Positions 11,118-22,321 of a stretch of DNA of 64,000 nt are shown one piece after another. The position numbers were made by a program, and so were the translations under genes. Source of the stretch: Pohlia nutans. Its lineage: Eukaryota > Streptophyta > Bryopsida > Bryales > Mniaceae. Every line of letters begins with the position of its first letter. Position 1 is the stretch's first letter. The notes beneath the pieces are model-generated. The model worked only from the letters and a program-made list of their open reading frames with translations. It ran no database searches and was not told the origin of the DNA. The stretch spans positions 14,537,009 to 14,601,008 of the forward strand of contig CM040100.1 of NCBI GenBank assembly GCA_022496805.1, read 5' to 3'.

Positions 11118-14100
11118 CTAAGGACTCTTCGAACACATGTCGTCTTTGTGCAGCTCAAGCATCCGCTTCGTTGGATTGCAAAGCCCTGTCATCAATCAAT
11201 ACCTTTCCTCGCATTAATACAATGCATTTGGTATGTTTTCAGACATGTTATGAATTGGAACTAATTAAAAGACATTTGGAACTACACTCTGAACTCGTTG
11301 TTATCACACTCTCCAATATTGTATACACATGTGATTGGACACTTTCCTACACAAGGTGTGATATAAAAGAGTTATGAGTGTAGATGATTAGATTCTTTCA
11401 AATACTACCCTACCAAAAACTTATTGCATGATGCTGAAAACAGTGGAAAGAATTAACTCGCTCACATACCGGAGCATTTTGGAAGGTCCCAGACAGCTAT
11501 TGACGTGGGTCCACACTCTGTTGCACAAATAGCACGATTGTCTTCATGTACCACATCCATGGCTAACATCCATACACCTATTGTAACATCCTCATTGATG
11601 AACATGCGATACCTGCAACAAGAAGCCAATTTATGAAGGAATTAGTGTCAGTTTAAAGGACAATCTGTTTCCATCACTTCTAGGAATACCTACCATACAG
11701 GGAATGCCATTTCAGGTAAAACTCTACTCCCTCTGTCCCAAAACAAAACCCGTGGTTTTCGGCATTTTTTTTTTGCAATATTTGTCCTATATTTTGTACT
11801 TCAAACGCGAACCCTGTCCACTTCAAACGGGATGGACAATGAGAGTGACACAAAAACTACATACTACTATTGAAAATAAACCATCTTTCGAGTATTGAGA
11901 CGGCTTTTTATGGCAAAAACTGGTTGGCAACTACCATACCTCTGGTTTTTGGTAGCTGCAAGATTTGCGACCACTTCTTTAGATAGAGCATAAATTGGTC
12001 CATATGCATGCAAGAAGTACTCAGTCCCGATCATATATGCCTGGGGTTCATACCTGCATTGCAATGAAATGTTATCATCTATTAACAAATGATAAGAATA
12101 ACTCACCATTAAAATGCAAACGTTGTTTGACACAAGTAACCTATGATCTGCAGACCCTGTTTGAATGTTCATAACTCTCAAAGATTCGTGGTGCAGCAAA
12201 CAAACAATGACACAAAGGTCTATTTATGAGAAACTGAGCAAAGCATGGTGCTAACCACTTGAATTTAGGATCTGTAATGACTGGGCCTTTTTTCATGCAG
12301 CCCAAATAGACCCTGGGGCTCTCTCTTGGTTTGGATAGCAAAGTAGCTAACCGATCTGAAAGCAAGGAAATCAACAAATTAGAAGCTAAAAGCAACAATT
12401 ATGAAGGTGGGATCAATTAGTGGTGGGTTGCCAATTGAAGGTCAACCGTATTAAGACTACCAGTAAAGAGGGCATTTACAGTGGTCGATAAGAACACAGC
12501 TCCGTTACTCAGAGTCGGAAGACTACGTGCCCTGAAAGTGGTGACCAAAATCTGAATAAAAAATAAAATCCATGATAGATGACAAAGCCGAAACACAAAC
12601 CAACCTGGGCGCAAATATATATCGTCGTCTATCTTCATATAGAAATCTGCATCATATAATGAATATGCCGTACGGAAAAAAGCTAGTCTGCACAAGCAAC
12701 ACCATTGTAACAGGAGAAATCAGTATCAGAAATCTCAGATCTTGTATCAAAAGACAATGTATTTCACAATTGGAGTAGGTACATTTCGGATCATACATAT
12801 AGTATGTAATAGGCTGTAGTAAAGCTAAATATCCTGCCAGGCTATTTACCTTGAAACCTCTAGACCTCATTTCACATCCAACAGCAAAGGACGCCTTGCA
12901 GCTTCTTAAATGATTGAAATGCTCTCAAGTTTGTTGCTGCTTGCACCTCACAAGCGTCTAATTGAATCGATCAAATACGCTACATCACAAATCAATGCAA
13001 ATACTAACAGGACAACAATCGATGCATGTCTTGATTATCAACAATCAAATATCTACTAACAGAGTTTTCACCTAAACTAGACTGTTTCAGACAACATCAT
13101 AAGCACATAGGGAGGCCTGATCATTGGAGACCTCCCCATGAATCATGGAGAAGATTTTCTTTATGATATTGTCTAAAAGTTCTAGAAACAATCTAGTTTT
13201 ACCAAAACCCCCATTTGCTATACAACAAAAAAGTTGTGTGAGTAAACTTAAAACCTGCTACTTACGTTTTAAGAGTAAGTTTGCTGTACTTCTCATCGAC
13301 ATCAATGAGCATGAAGTCTTTATGCTCAGCAACTTCCTCCCCCAAAGCCTTCATCTTGTGCGCATCCTCTGTGTGGCCTATTACAAACCTAAATACTAAT
13401 CCAGTGCTCTCCTCCATCCTGCAACCAAGAACACAAGACGAAGAAGATTGGTTTCAGATTGCCAATTCTAACCAAATTCAAAACGGGCATAATAGAAAAT
13501 TTCAAAAAAAAACAAAATCCTCAGTAATGAATCCGAGAATTTGATTCCTGAAACCTTACATGTTGAGCGCTTCGGGCGTAGACAGGAATCAGGTCTCGCA
13601 CACTCACCTTAGTTTCAATTCAACAGATTGCCTACGCATAATAATATTTCCAACGAAAAAAATCCATGATGGTAAAGGATCCGTGCCGAGAATTTGAAAT
13701 TTCAAACCCTAACTTACTTGGTGAGCCCTTCGGGTGTGGACGGGAACCATGTCTCGCGCACGACCTTGCGGCGCGGACCAGAATCAAACCCCGTGTTGAT
13801 CCCGATGAATGCCAACACTTTCGGCCGCACAAGTTCACTGCGCGTGCCCTCATTACCGTCCACAAGCTCCACCAGCCCGCTCCCCACGCCGTCGTTCTGA
13901 CTACTGGCGATGTACGATAATCCATAACCGCCTGATGATCCAGAAACAACAGGTGCTTCGTTGCTACGGTCAGTCCCACACAAGATCGTCCACTCGCGAA
14001 CCCCCGTGACGTGCAACAGCACCAGCCACACCAGCGACGTGATCACCACCGCGGCGTACACCGCCGCGTGGTTGCTCCCCCGACGAGTTTGCCCCCGCAT

Positions 14101-14184
14101 CTTCTCCTCGTAACCCCCGCTGCTGCTCGTGGGTAAGGGCGGGTTGGCCGACGATTTGCGGATGGAGATTCCCGAGAGCGGCAT
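11118..14184 (-). CDS. GT31 beta-1,3-galactosyltransferase, type II Golgi protein
   Basis: Seven exons (14184-13718, 13418-13266, 12687-12605, 12355-12256, 12053-11940, 11612-11470, 11185-11118) join in phase to 375 residues. A short basic cytoplasmic tail is followed by one membrane anchor (about residues 40-60) and a lumenal stem. The catalytic domain begins at [12 protein letters not shown] with [12 protein letters not shown]. The nucleotide-sugar binding DXD motif is in [11 protein letters not shown]. The conserved [29 protein letters not shown] and [13 protein letters not shown] blocks follow, and the protein ends with a Cys-rich CNP..MLELH tail. It most resembles the plant 'probable beta-1,3-galactosyltransferase 12/13/14' group. 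Such enzymes add galactose from UDP-Gal to glycans or arabinogalactan proteins in the Golgi; the acceptor cannot be told from sequence. All key motifs are intact. Confidence 0.92.
13560..13612 (-). repeat. Duplicated 3' end of galactosyltransferase exon 1 inside intron 1
   Basis: On the minus strand about 45 bp of intron 1 resemble the last 45 bp of exon 1: GCGAGACCTGATTCCTGTC aligns with GCGAGACATGGTTCCCGTC, and both run into a GTAAG donor-like word. It looks like a partial local duplication of the exon-intron boundary. Confidence 0.5.
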
Positions 14185-14658
14185 CGGAAGTGTCGAGGAA
14201 GAAGGAGCTCAACGGCGAGACTGAATCATCCCTTCCGCCATTGAGCGAGCTAAAAAGTGAAATGTTTGATTATAAGGTGAACTTCACAAAACTTGACAGC
14301 GCAATAATCAACCTTCTTTTCAACGCAAGCTGTGACCTAGAAGAATTGTGCGGGCAATGTGTGCAGGATTTTTGAACTGAATTGCACAAATCGTGAAGCA
14401 CAAGAGGCTGATGAAGACACAAAAGGCTGAATCCGTCCCTGCCGATCGATCGATCGATCGATGCTGCAAGACATGATCGGAAGCGGGCGCAGCGACGTGA
14501 TCTTCCGAGCTCCAGGACGGAAGACGTGCAGGAAGAGCACGCGCTGCGAGACGACTGTAGTGTACAGTCTTCCCTCGATAATATCACACCCTCGGTTGCA
14601 CCCCAATAATGTGATATAACGTGGTTCCGTCAAAAGTGTGACTGTCTCAAAAGCGTGA
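14185..14658. other. Region upstream of the galactosyltransferase gene, with (GATC)n and a possible pogo-like end
   Basis: It should hold the promoter of the minus-strand galactosyltransferase gene. Five GATC units lie at about 14444-14461. Near 14565-14620 a TACAGTCTTCCCTCGATAAT-like word and inverted AATATCACA/TGTGATAT resemble a pogo/Tigger-type terminus, but no partner end was found. Confidence 0.3.
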
Positions 14659-14662
14659 TTAA

Positions 14663-15607
14663 CCTTTTAACCCCTAAAGGAGGTTGCATGCCAAAATTGG
14701 TTGCAAGTGTTCTTCCAAATGGTATTTCACCACAAAGACCATGATATTGATAGAAACTGCAAATATGAAAAATGGAGCTTACAATGGAGCTAAATATTAC
14801 AAAAATTAATTAATTAATAATATGTGACGCGGAAAAAAAGATATGGCTACTCTAAGGGCGTTTTCTACGTATTTTGAGTCATGTACTAGGAAAAGACATA
14901 AATGTTTAATTTATGATCCCACGACGGATGGAAATGCTCTTGAAAATCACCACATGCACAGTGCATGGATATGCACCTCCTCAAAAAATCTCCCCTCCAA
15001 ATTCACACTTTTACACCCCTTAGCATCACTTGTATGTTGATACTACTAGCATATAAAATACCCCAACATCCTTTAGGAATTAAGCGTGCAAGGAGCCCCG
15101 TGGGATCATCTTTGGTTGTTTTTCAGTCAAACGCTAATTTTCACTTAGTTTCTAACTTCAAATGAAAATGGTCCCAACTAAACAAGTGTGGGGGGCTATC
15201 TTCTACTTTCTAGTTCAATTTACTATTCTTCAAAATTATTAAAATTACGTCTTTTACAGCAATTTAAAACTCAAAACCCTAAAATCTCAATATATATTGC
15301 AAAAAACGTTTTTCTATTGAATTTATTTTTATGTAAGCTCAAGAAGCATGCCACCTACACCTTGATTTTCACCTTCCCTAAAAATTTCATACTATTCTAA
15401 GCATTTTGTAATTACTATAATCTAACAAGACAAAAACTTTGAAAAATCTTATAAAGTTTATTTTTATTTAAATAATTATGCAAAAATCAAGATAAATCAA
15501 TTTTACAATACATTATGTGAGAAAAATACCAAAAACATGTAATATATCTTGAAATGTGGAGAATTGATGAGGTTTGACCTGGTAATTGTGGTGTGGACGC
15601 TTAAGGG
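14663..15607 (+). mobile_element. Family A TTAA-type MITE, interrupted copy (A2)
   Basis: Family A body runs from 15084 to 15607 (GTGCAAGGAGCCCCGTGGGA onward) and ends GTGGACGCTTAAGGG next to TTAA (15608-15611). Its first bases sit at 14659-14670, displaced by the nested element. Without the insert its length would be close to the intact 546-bp copy at 20383-20928. Confidence 0.7.
14671..15079 (+). mobile_element. TTAA-type MITE nested inside family A copy A2
   Basis: The 409-bp insert begins CCCCTAAAGGA and ends TCCTTTAGGA, an inverted pair. TTAA lies on both sides (14667-14670 and 15080-15083). Outside it, GATTAACCTT on the left and TTAAGCGTGCAAGG on the right together rebuild the start of a family A element, so the insert entered that element's internal TTAA. 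No transposase is encoded. Confidence 0.7.
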
Positions 15608-15611
15608 TTAA

Positions 15612-16539
15612 CCCTTAAACGTCCTCACCCCTCTCCAAATTCGGTAGTTTTATAACGATGCATCATAAAATGCAACAAAGAGGGATATTTTGCACTTGAT
15701 TGAGTTACCCGTAAAGTCAACACATGGTACCCCGTTTGTTGCCTTGTGTTTTCCATGGTCTATATAGAAATCCCTGACATTCCATGTCACAAGGAGCCAA
15801 GTGGTTTACTTTGGTGACCAGTGTGGAGACACATGGGGCACGTTGAGATTCCGTTGTGAAAACTCAAGTGTGCTATGGGGGAGCTTCTCTTGCTTCGGTG
15901 AGATGCAAGGTTCGAATCTCTTTGACAACGCAGCGCATTACAATTGGACAAAAAATAGGAGCCAAAACTTGTTTTCGCCGCTTTTCAAGCAAGAATACCA
16001 GTTATGACTTGTCTTTCATTTTGTGGAATTTTTTTGCTCGACTTTGCGGATAGCTCTAATGTATGAATAAAAGTTGTACATTATAAATTTTAGATTCTAT
16101 TTATACGGTTGGATTTGTGATTGCTATCCCAATATTTTTGTATAAAATTTGAAACTTACAATTGAAAATTCTTTTGTAATTTGATTACAGATAAGATATT
16201 GACAGTATGTACATGAGCTTCTTCATAATTGGTCGAAATTTAATACTCTAAGTGTAGTGATTTTTGGAGATTTTTTGGTTGCTTAATTTTATGAGTTGGC
16301 TATTTGAAGAGCACTTTTACACTGAAATCTTCAAAATTTTAATTGAATCACTACAACATGAATGAGGCATAAAATTTTCACAAATCATCCCCTTTCTAAT
16401 CGGGTCACACAAGCATGAAGCTAACTTCCCATGAAATGTATAGTAAAAAAATCCATGCTGCAAAAAGTCAATGACGGATGAGAAAACCGTGTTTGATTTT
16501 GTACATCGTCCACTTTCTGGAACATTGAACATTTAGGGG
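15612..16539 (+). mobile_element. Family B TTAA-type repeat, copy B1 with internal extra segment
   Basis: It begins CCCTTAAACGTCC directly after the TTAA that also ends copy A2, and stops near ATTTAGGGG at 16539. From about 16056 on it matches 56505-56960 and its last third matches 37988-38140 (ACTACAACA, GAGGCATAAAA, CAAATCATCCCC, AGCTAACTTCCCAT). Compared with the 56.5 kb copy it holds about 360 extra bases (about 15690-16055) after AGAGGGATATTTTG, including GGTTCGAATCTC, a box-B-like word. Confidence 0.55.
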
Positions 16540-17468
16540 TTTAGGAACATGTTTGATGGTCAAATCCATTTTTTGACTTTAAAATTGAGTTTTCTCACCC
16601 AATTAGGAAAATCAATTTTATGGAATCTAATTAGACGATAGGGAAGTGGTGCCAACTTTATTTTATTTCTAATTAAATAAGGCATGGCGTTATTTAGTCT
16701 GAAGTATTGTTTTCGTTGCCGGCTAAGCGCCTAGCTGTTGTTCTCCTTTTGCAATGATTTAGTAAAATGATCATTTGTGTCAAATTTTTTTTAAAAGATA
16801 AGGCATGGCATATGAAATATTTAAGAATATTTAACAGCATTCACCTTTTCAGTAAACCCAGAAAAACATCAAAAATAAAAATTCAAGAAAATCAATTTCC
16901 AAAAATTTTGGTATTTGTTTTCAGAAATATTTTATGCCAACCGTGCCCTCCACCTCCAGAACACAGGATAATTGTCCCTATTGTCGCTCATAACTATTAC
17001 AATACCCCTATATTATTACCAACAAAAAAATTCTTTAATAAAAACGATTTACCACAACCTCAAAAATCAAGTTCTTTTACTTTTAACCCGTCCAGGACAG
17101 TGAGAATCAAATAATGCGGGAAATCATAGCACCCATTCCTCTATTATACTATGGCCGTAAACAATCCAACTAAAACATAAATTACTGCATGAAAATGAAG
17201 GACTCGGATCTTGAGTCCACAAACCCCTCCCATCGTCAGAACACTGCAAATCAGTGCAGTGCTCGACCGAAAAACCACTTCAATTAATCTAAACATACCC
17301 TCTCCGAAAATGAACAATGCCAAAGAAAAACGAGGCAATAGAAATTTGAGAGTAGACTTCCCACAAAAATTGGACACAGAGACAAAAGCAATAGTCAATA
17401 TACACTGGACGGTTGCAAAAGTTTGAGAAATTGACATTGATAAACAGAATTAATTCTATTGACTGCTT
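16540..17468. other. Gene-free AT-rich stretch left of the palindrome
   Basis: No exon or RNA gene is supported. It borders the left palindrome arm; the sequence after the left RPSA stop changes from the shared arm to this unique flank at 17468/17469. Confidence 0.35.
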
Positions 17469-17519
17469 GAATAAACGAATTCAGAGGCATTCCAATCCAG
17501 CCATCTCTCCTGGTCGTCC

Positions 17520-19226
17520 TTACAGAGCTGCAGGTTCCCACCCCACCGGTGGAGCCACTGCTGGAGCAGCGGTGTCCCAACCTGCAGGAGCGCCCGGAGC
17601 AGCCCCCACGTCCCAACCGGCAGCAGCGGGAGCCGCGCCAGTCGTCGCCCACTCTGCAGCAGCTGGCACACCCGCCGGCACCGCAGCGGCATCCGTCTCC
17701 CACTGACCTGCCTCCGCGGCCTCGGGGCCCCACTGGGCATCCCCTCCCAGAGCAAGCGCCGGAGCTGTGTACTCCACAGCTGCAAATTCCGGGGCTGCTC
17801 CTTCCTCCTCGTCACGGTCCTTGCTCTCTTCCGGCTCCCTGTAGAAGAACAGATCCACCTGCCCCAACACAAACCACCCCAAATATCAACTCGCCCGTCC
17901 ACACTCAAAAGCACAAAAACACCTCCTCTCCTCTTGCCTCTCCGTCACCCCCATCCCGCTACCAATTACATTCCTCTACCACTCCATTGTTATCCAAAAC
18001 AGACTCTCCCTGTTCTTTTCCATCTTTCAATTGCCATAAATTGCATTTTCCTCATTACTCTTCAAACACTGTTTCAAAAACTCTCTTCTTTAGCTGCAAA
18101 GTGCATCCACCAAGATTGAAAAACGTCAAAAACAATTCATGTTATTACTGAACCAGATATCGGAAGAACACGGTTCTTCGATTCACGGAACTGCTGTCAC
18201 ACAATTCAGGACTTACCATCACGTCCCACGGCTGGGCCGCGGAGATGGTGCCCCGCATCTGCAACACCATGCGCGCCAGCAGCCAGAACAGGGCGCCGAT
18301 GCTGTGCTTGCCCTTGTTGTTCGCCGGGATGGCGATGTCCACGTACCGCATCGGAGAGTCTGTGTCGCAGAACGCGATCACGGGAATGTTACCCAAAGCG
18401 GCCTCCATGATGGGCTGCGCAACCATTCAAGCATCCAATCCATGTGGAGTCAGCAAGTGTATCACCCCATCCACGTCCCTCCTTCTCTGACCTAAAACAC
18501 TTCCAATCCTCCAATTGCCACTCGAATTCCACCCACAACAACTCCTCTCCCTCACGCCCTCTACAAAACCCTAATAAAGACGCGCATGATGATGTCCTTC
18601 TCCGCTCAAAACCGCACCTGGTGGTCCGTCCGGGGGTCCGTCAAGATCAGCAGACGCGGCTCGCAAAACGTGTTCTGCAGCTGATTCGTGAAGGTACCGG
18701 GCGTGTGCCTTCCGGCGATGGCCTGGCATCCCGTGTACTGCGCGAACTTCAGCACCGCGCGCTGCCCGTACGGCCTCGCCGACTGCACGATGATGTCCTG
18801 CGGGTTCTCGATGGCGGCAATCACCCTCGCGGCCAACTCCAGCTTCTCGTACGTCTTGCCCACGTTGATAATGAAAATGCCTGCAATGTCAACGAGACGC
18901 CCGCCCGGAAGGAATGAAGGAAGGAAGGGCGTCAGGACACGAAATGAACAACAACATTTATGGACAGACAGTGCCGGAGCGCCCCGGATTTCGGAGTGGA
19001 AATCAAAAGAGAGAGAGAGAGCAGCTAGCCAGCCACCCCATTTCATCCGTGGAAGGAAGGGAAGTTATGACCAAATGCCGGCCAAAACACCAAACCCTAA
19101 TTACTGGTTGGCTCACTCACCGTCGTTGCGGCGCTTCCAGACGTAGCGCTCCATCTGGTAGTCGCAGTTCTTGGTGCCGAGGTGCACGTCGGCAGCCAGC
19201 ATCATCTGCACATCGCTTTCCTTCAT
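17520..19226 (-). CDS. RPSA: 40S ribosomal protein SA (uS2), left copy
   Basis: Four exons (19226-19121, 18880-18618, 18414-18217, 17858-17520) give 301 residues. The protein reads as a uS2-family protein: [20 protein letters not shown] at the start, [29 protein letters not shown] and [12 protein letters not shown], then an eukaryote-type extension with repeated Ala/Gly-Trp units ([27 protein letters not shown]). It is a structural part of the small ribosomal subunit, needed for 40S maturation. The copy shows no stop, frameshift or splice-site change relative to the right copy. It shares about 607 bp of upstream sequence with it, so it probably has its own promoter. Its 3' flank is not the same as the right copy's beyond 51 bp, so its poly(A) context may differ. 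Confidence 0.95.
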
Positions 19227-19368
19227 GGTGACGTGCTTTGGCACTCGGGTTGCGAGAAGAACGAGTTACTCACTTACAGCAGAGCTGCTGCGAGAGCTGG
19301 AGATGCAGCTGCGAAAAGGGTAGCTCCAGTCGCCCTGCTCGGCATGTACACCCCCACCCAGGAGGACG

Positions 19369-19395
19369 ACGACGACGACGACGACGACGAAACCC
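19369..19395. repeat. (GAC)n run in the RPSA upstream region
   Basis: About eight GAC units lie upstream of the left RPSA ATG; the mirror run (GTC)n is at about 22762-22787 in the right arm. The two runs have the same length, which fits a very recent duplication because such runs usually drift. Confidence 0.75.
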
Positions 19396-20382
19396 TAAAG
19401 AAAAGAAGCCGCGACAGCCCAGCCTCATCTTTTACTTTATCATTTTCTTTATCTTTTATCTTCTCTCTCTCCTCATGCTTGGATTTGAAACATTTTGACT
19501 AATGGAGACCAACGAATTTGCATGCATTGAGAGTTTGTTCGTTCAAGTTTTCAAGACATTTTTTATAACACGATGAGTGTGACGTGAAATTTATACATCT
19601 ATAATAAGGATAATTTCTGTAGGATTAACTTAAGGCATGTAGACCTACAATTTACTTGTCAGAATTAGATGTGGACTCTTCTAGGATAAAAATGTGTCTA
19701 ACTTTTATAGATAGTTTATGTTGAGTGAAGTTGGACATAGAATTGAACTGGGAACTCTTCAGATCATGGTTTTGAATATTATTATATTATCCACTGGAAC
19801 ATGATAAGTCAAGCTAAACAATTCCATAGTCAAATTGATCATCTTCACAAATTTTAATCTCCTTTGAGGATTCTTTTTTAAAAATTGGTCAAATTGAACA
19901 TTACTACAATTACATTGAACGAGGTCTCTAATCCCAGAGGAAGATCATATGTACTAAAATAAGGTCTGCTCTAAAACAAAGATGCACAAAGAATATTTTA
20001 TTTAAAGGACAAGAAATTTAACTGGATTAAGAAATTAGAAAATGAAAACAAAATTTGAAATGATATGTTTAGTGCTTAAAATACTTGGCCCTAGTAGGAA
20101 TGGTCAAACTTTGCTTCTACGTGCAATTTGGCTATTGATCAATGTTTTTGAAAATTAATTATCAAGGCGATGTCTTCAAATATTTGTTAAGATCCATTAT
20201 AAAAGTCATCTTTAAAAATTAATTTAAAGATGGTTTGTAAGTAAAAGCTAAAAATTATGAATCTAAGATTACATTTGTATGCTTAGATTCCCTATCACAA
20301 ATTAGTTAATTCCAAATCCACTATAAATTATATGAGAACTTAAACAATTTCACTATATTAAGAATGCTCCCTATGTTATTAA

Positions 20383-20928
20383 CCCTTAAGCGTGGAAGGA
20401 ACCCCATGGGGCCATGCTTGATCGTTTTTTTAGTGAAATTCTGATTTTCACCTAGTTCCTAATTTCAAATGAAAATGGTCCCAACTAAAAAAGTGTGGAC
20501 CTACTTTCTACTTTTCTAGTCCAATTTTTTAGTTCTTCAAAATTGTTAAAACTGCGCTTTTTACAGCACTTTAAAGCTCAAAACCCTAAAATGCCAATAT
20601 ACACTGCAGAAAATGTTTTCCTTGTCAAATTTTTTCATATATAAGTTCAAGAAGCATGCCACGTACACCTTGTTGTTCATCTCTTTTATTTAAAAATTTC
20701 CTAAAAAATTCATACTATTCTAAGCTTTTTTGTAATTGCTATGACTTTTCCAAGGATGGTTTTTTGAAAAATCTTATGAAACTTGTTTATATTTAAATAA
20801 TTATGAAAAATAAGGTTAATCAGTTTAAAAATACCTTATATGAGAAAAATACTAGAAAATATAATATATTTAAAATGTGAGGAATTGATGAGGTTTGACC
20901 GAGTAATTGTAGTGTGGACGCGTAAGGG
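20383..20928 (+). mobile_element. Family A TTAA-type MITE, complete copy (A3)
   Basis: A 546-bp element starts CCCTTAAGCGTGG and ends GGACGCGTAAGGG, with TTAA on both sides (20379-20382 and 20929-20932). The body matches A1 and A2 and has no coding capacity. The TTAA target with CCC/GGG termini is the pattern of piggyBac-type elements. Confidence 0.75.
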
Positions 20929-21919
20929 TTAATTGAGACAATTCCTCGGGGAAATCACTCTATGTAATTTTTAGGTACCACTTGCAATAACAAAGTATTT
21001 AAAGGTATTCTAAAAAATAAAGTTAATTCTTACTTTAATAATTATTATTTAAAGAATATTCTCATTTTAATTATTGTAATCAATTATGAGCATCCTATAT
21101 TAATGTATTTCATTTATTAAATTACTTGCCAAAGATTTATTTGCACTCTATATTTTTTTGCACGTTGTGTGTAATTTTTTGGAAGTGGCTGACTCTCCCT
21201 AGATAATTCACTAGTTCATTGTATGTTCTTGAATGTTTTATTGGTTTTAAAAAAAAAAAAATTTAAACCAAGTTTTACATTGTAAAATGAAATTATGTAT
21301 GATGAAGTAAAAAATGTCAAAAATATTTTTGTGCATTTCATAAGGGAAAATTAGAGTCGTACTTGTAGTTTCAAAGGGACACAAATGTTACATAATCGAT
21401 AAATAATTGGTTCATTAGATCCACAATCGTTCTATAATGAGAAATTATTTTTATTTGTATTTAAACATATTTAAATATTTTTTAGAGGTATTTCATACAC
21501 TTACAAAGATGGTTTCATTATTTTTATGTGTCTGTTTTTTTCTATACAATAGAGAACATGTCCCCAATTGTAATTATGAAGGCAACTAGACACATTACTA
21601 GACGAAATTGATACATAAGTGACATGTTAAAACATCAATGAAATATTCAGTTGACATGATAGAATAACGTGTCCAAGAGACATGGATTGAGACTTGATGA
21701 GTTTTATCCTATACAAGTTTCATCCCGATCCTTGTTTTTCTTCATTCTTCTCTCAAAACAAGCCCCTGGGACTTTTTCGACGCTTCCAGGTTAACTATAG
21801 TAAAACCATGTCCCCAGTCCACCCAACACTCAAAGTTTATGACTCTAGTCACGCCGTGAAATATACACTAGTTGGAGTCACGAAAGACACATTTTACAAA
21901 GGACACATTTTGTTGTAGT

Positions 21920-21957
21920 GTCAATACATGGGTGGATGAATAAGACAATTCCTCATA

Positions 21958-22018
<61 letters not shown>

Positions 22019-22272
22019 GTGGATAGATTTAGAATTTTCAACATAATTTATTTTGATGAAAAAAATGGAATGATAAAAGGAAAGAGGGATGAGAAAGGGC
22101 GGTGGAAAAAGCAAAAGGGAGAACGCTAAGAAGGGGGAGATAAATTTAGAGCTCTTTCCTTAGGCCACAAGATTAGAGTTGTTGAAAAGATTTCTACGTC
22201 ATCCATGAATCATATAATACATCAATATATCAATACATGGGTGGATGGACAAGACATTTTGATAGAATATAC
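21920..22272 (+). repeat. Local direct repeat flanking the (TA)n run
   Basis: CAATACATGGGTGGATG, followed by an AAGACA word and ATAGAATATA, occurs at about 21922-21965 and again at about 22230-22272, shortly before the inner edge of the right palindrome arm. Confidence 0.6.
21959..22014. repeat. (TA)n microsatellite
   Basis: About 28 uninterrupted TA units in the palindrome spacer. Such runs can extrude cruciforms and are often breakage-prone. Confidence 0.9.
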
Positions 22273-22321
22273 TAGATAACTTCTATATACATGTGTCAAC
22301 TACTTGATATGTGTCAACTAC

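Larger units (their letters stand above)
17469..19833 (-). repeat. Left arm of a 2365-bp inverted duplication
   Basis: The arm is the reverse complement of 22322-24686. Every paired coordinate I checked sums to 42155, so there is no net indel, and the open frames on both arms translate identically. It holds a full RPSA gene, about 607 bp upstream of its ATG and 51 bp after its stop. Similarity ends sharply at both edges. Confidence 0.95.
19834..22321. other. Spacer of the RPSA palindrome
   Basis: 2488 bp of AT-rich sequence without a supported gene. It contains a complete family A MITE, a long (TA)n run and two local direct repeats close to the right inner breakpoint. Promoter sequences for the divergent RPSA genes lie in the arms, not here. 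Confidence 0.6.

Noticed and set aside
17549..18151. 200-residue Pro-rich frame antisense to RPSA exon 4 (and mirror at 24004-24606)
   Set aside because: Antisense of the Ala/Gly/Trp-coding exon; runs into the intron.
19182..19502. 106-residue frame opposite the RPSA 5' region, and its mirror at 22653-22973
   Set aside because: Antisense shadow of RPSA exon 1 and its GAC run; no own splice or start context.
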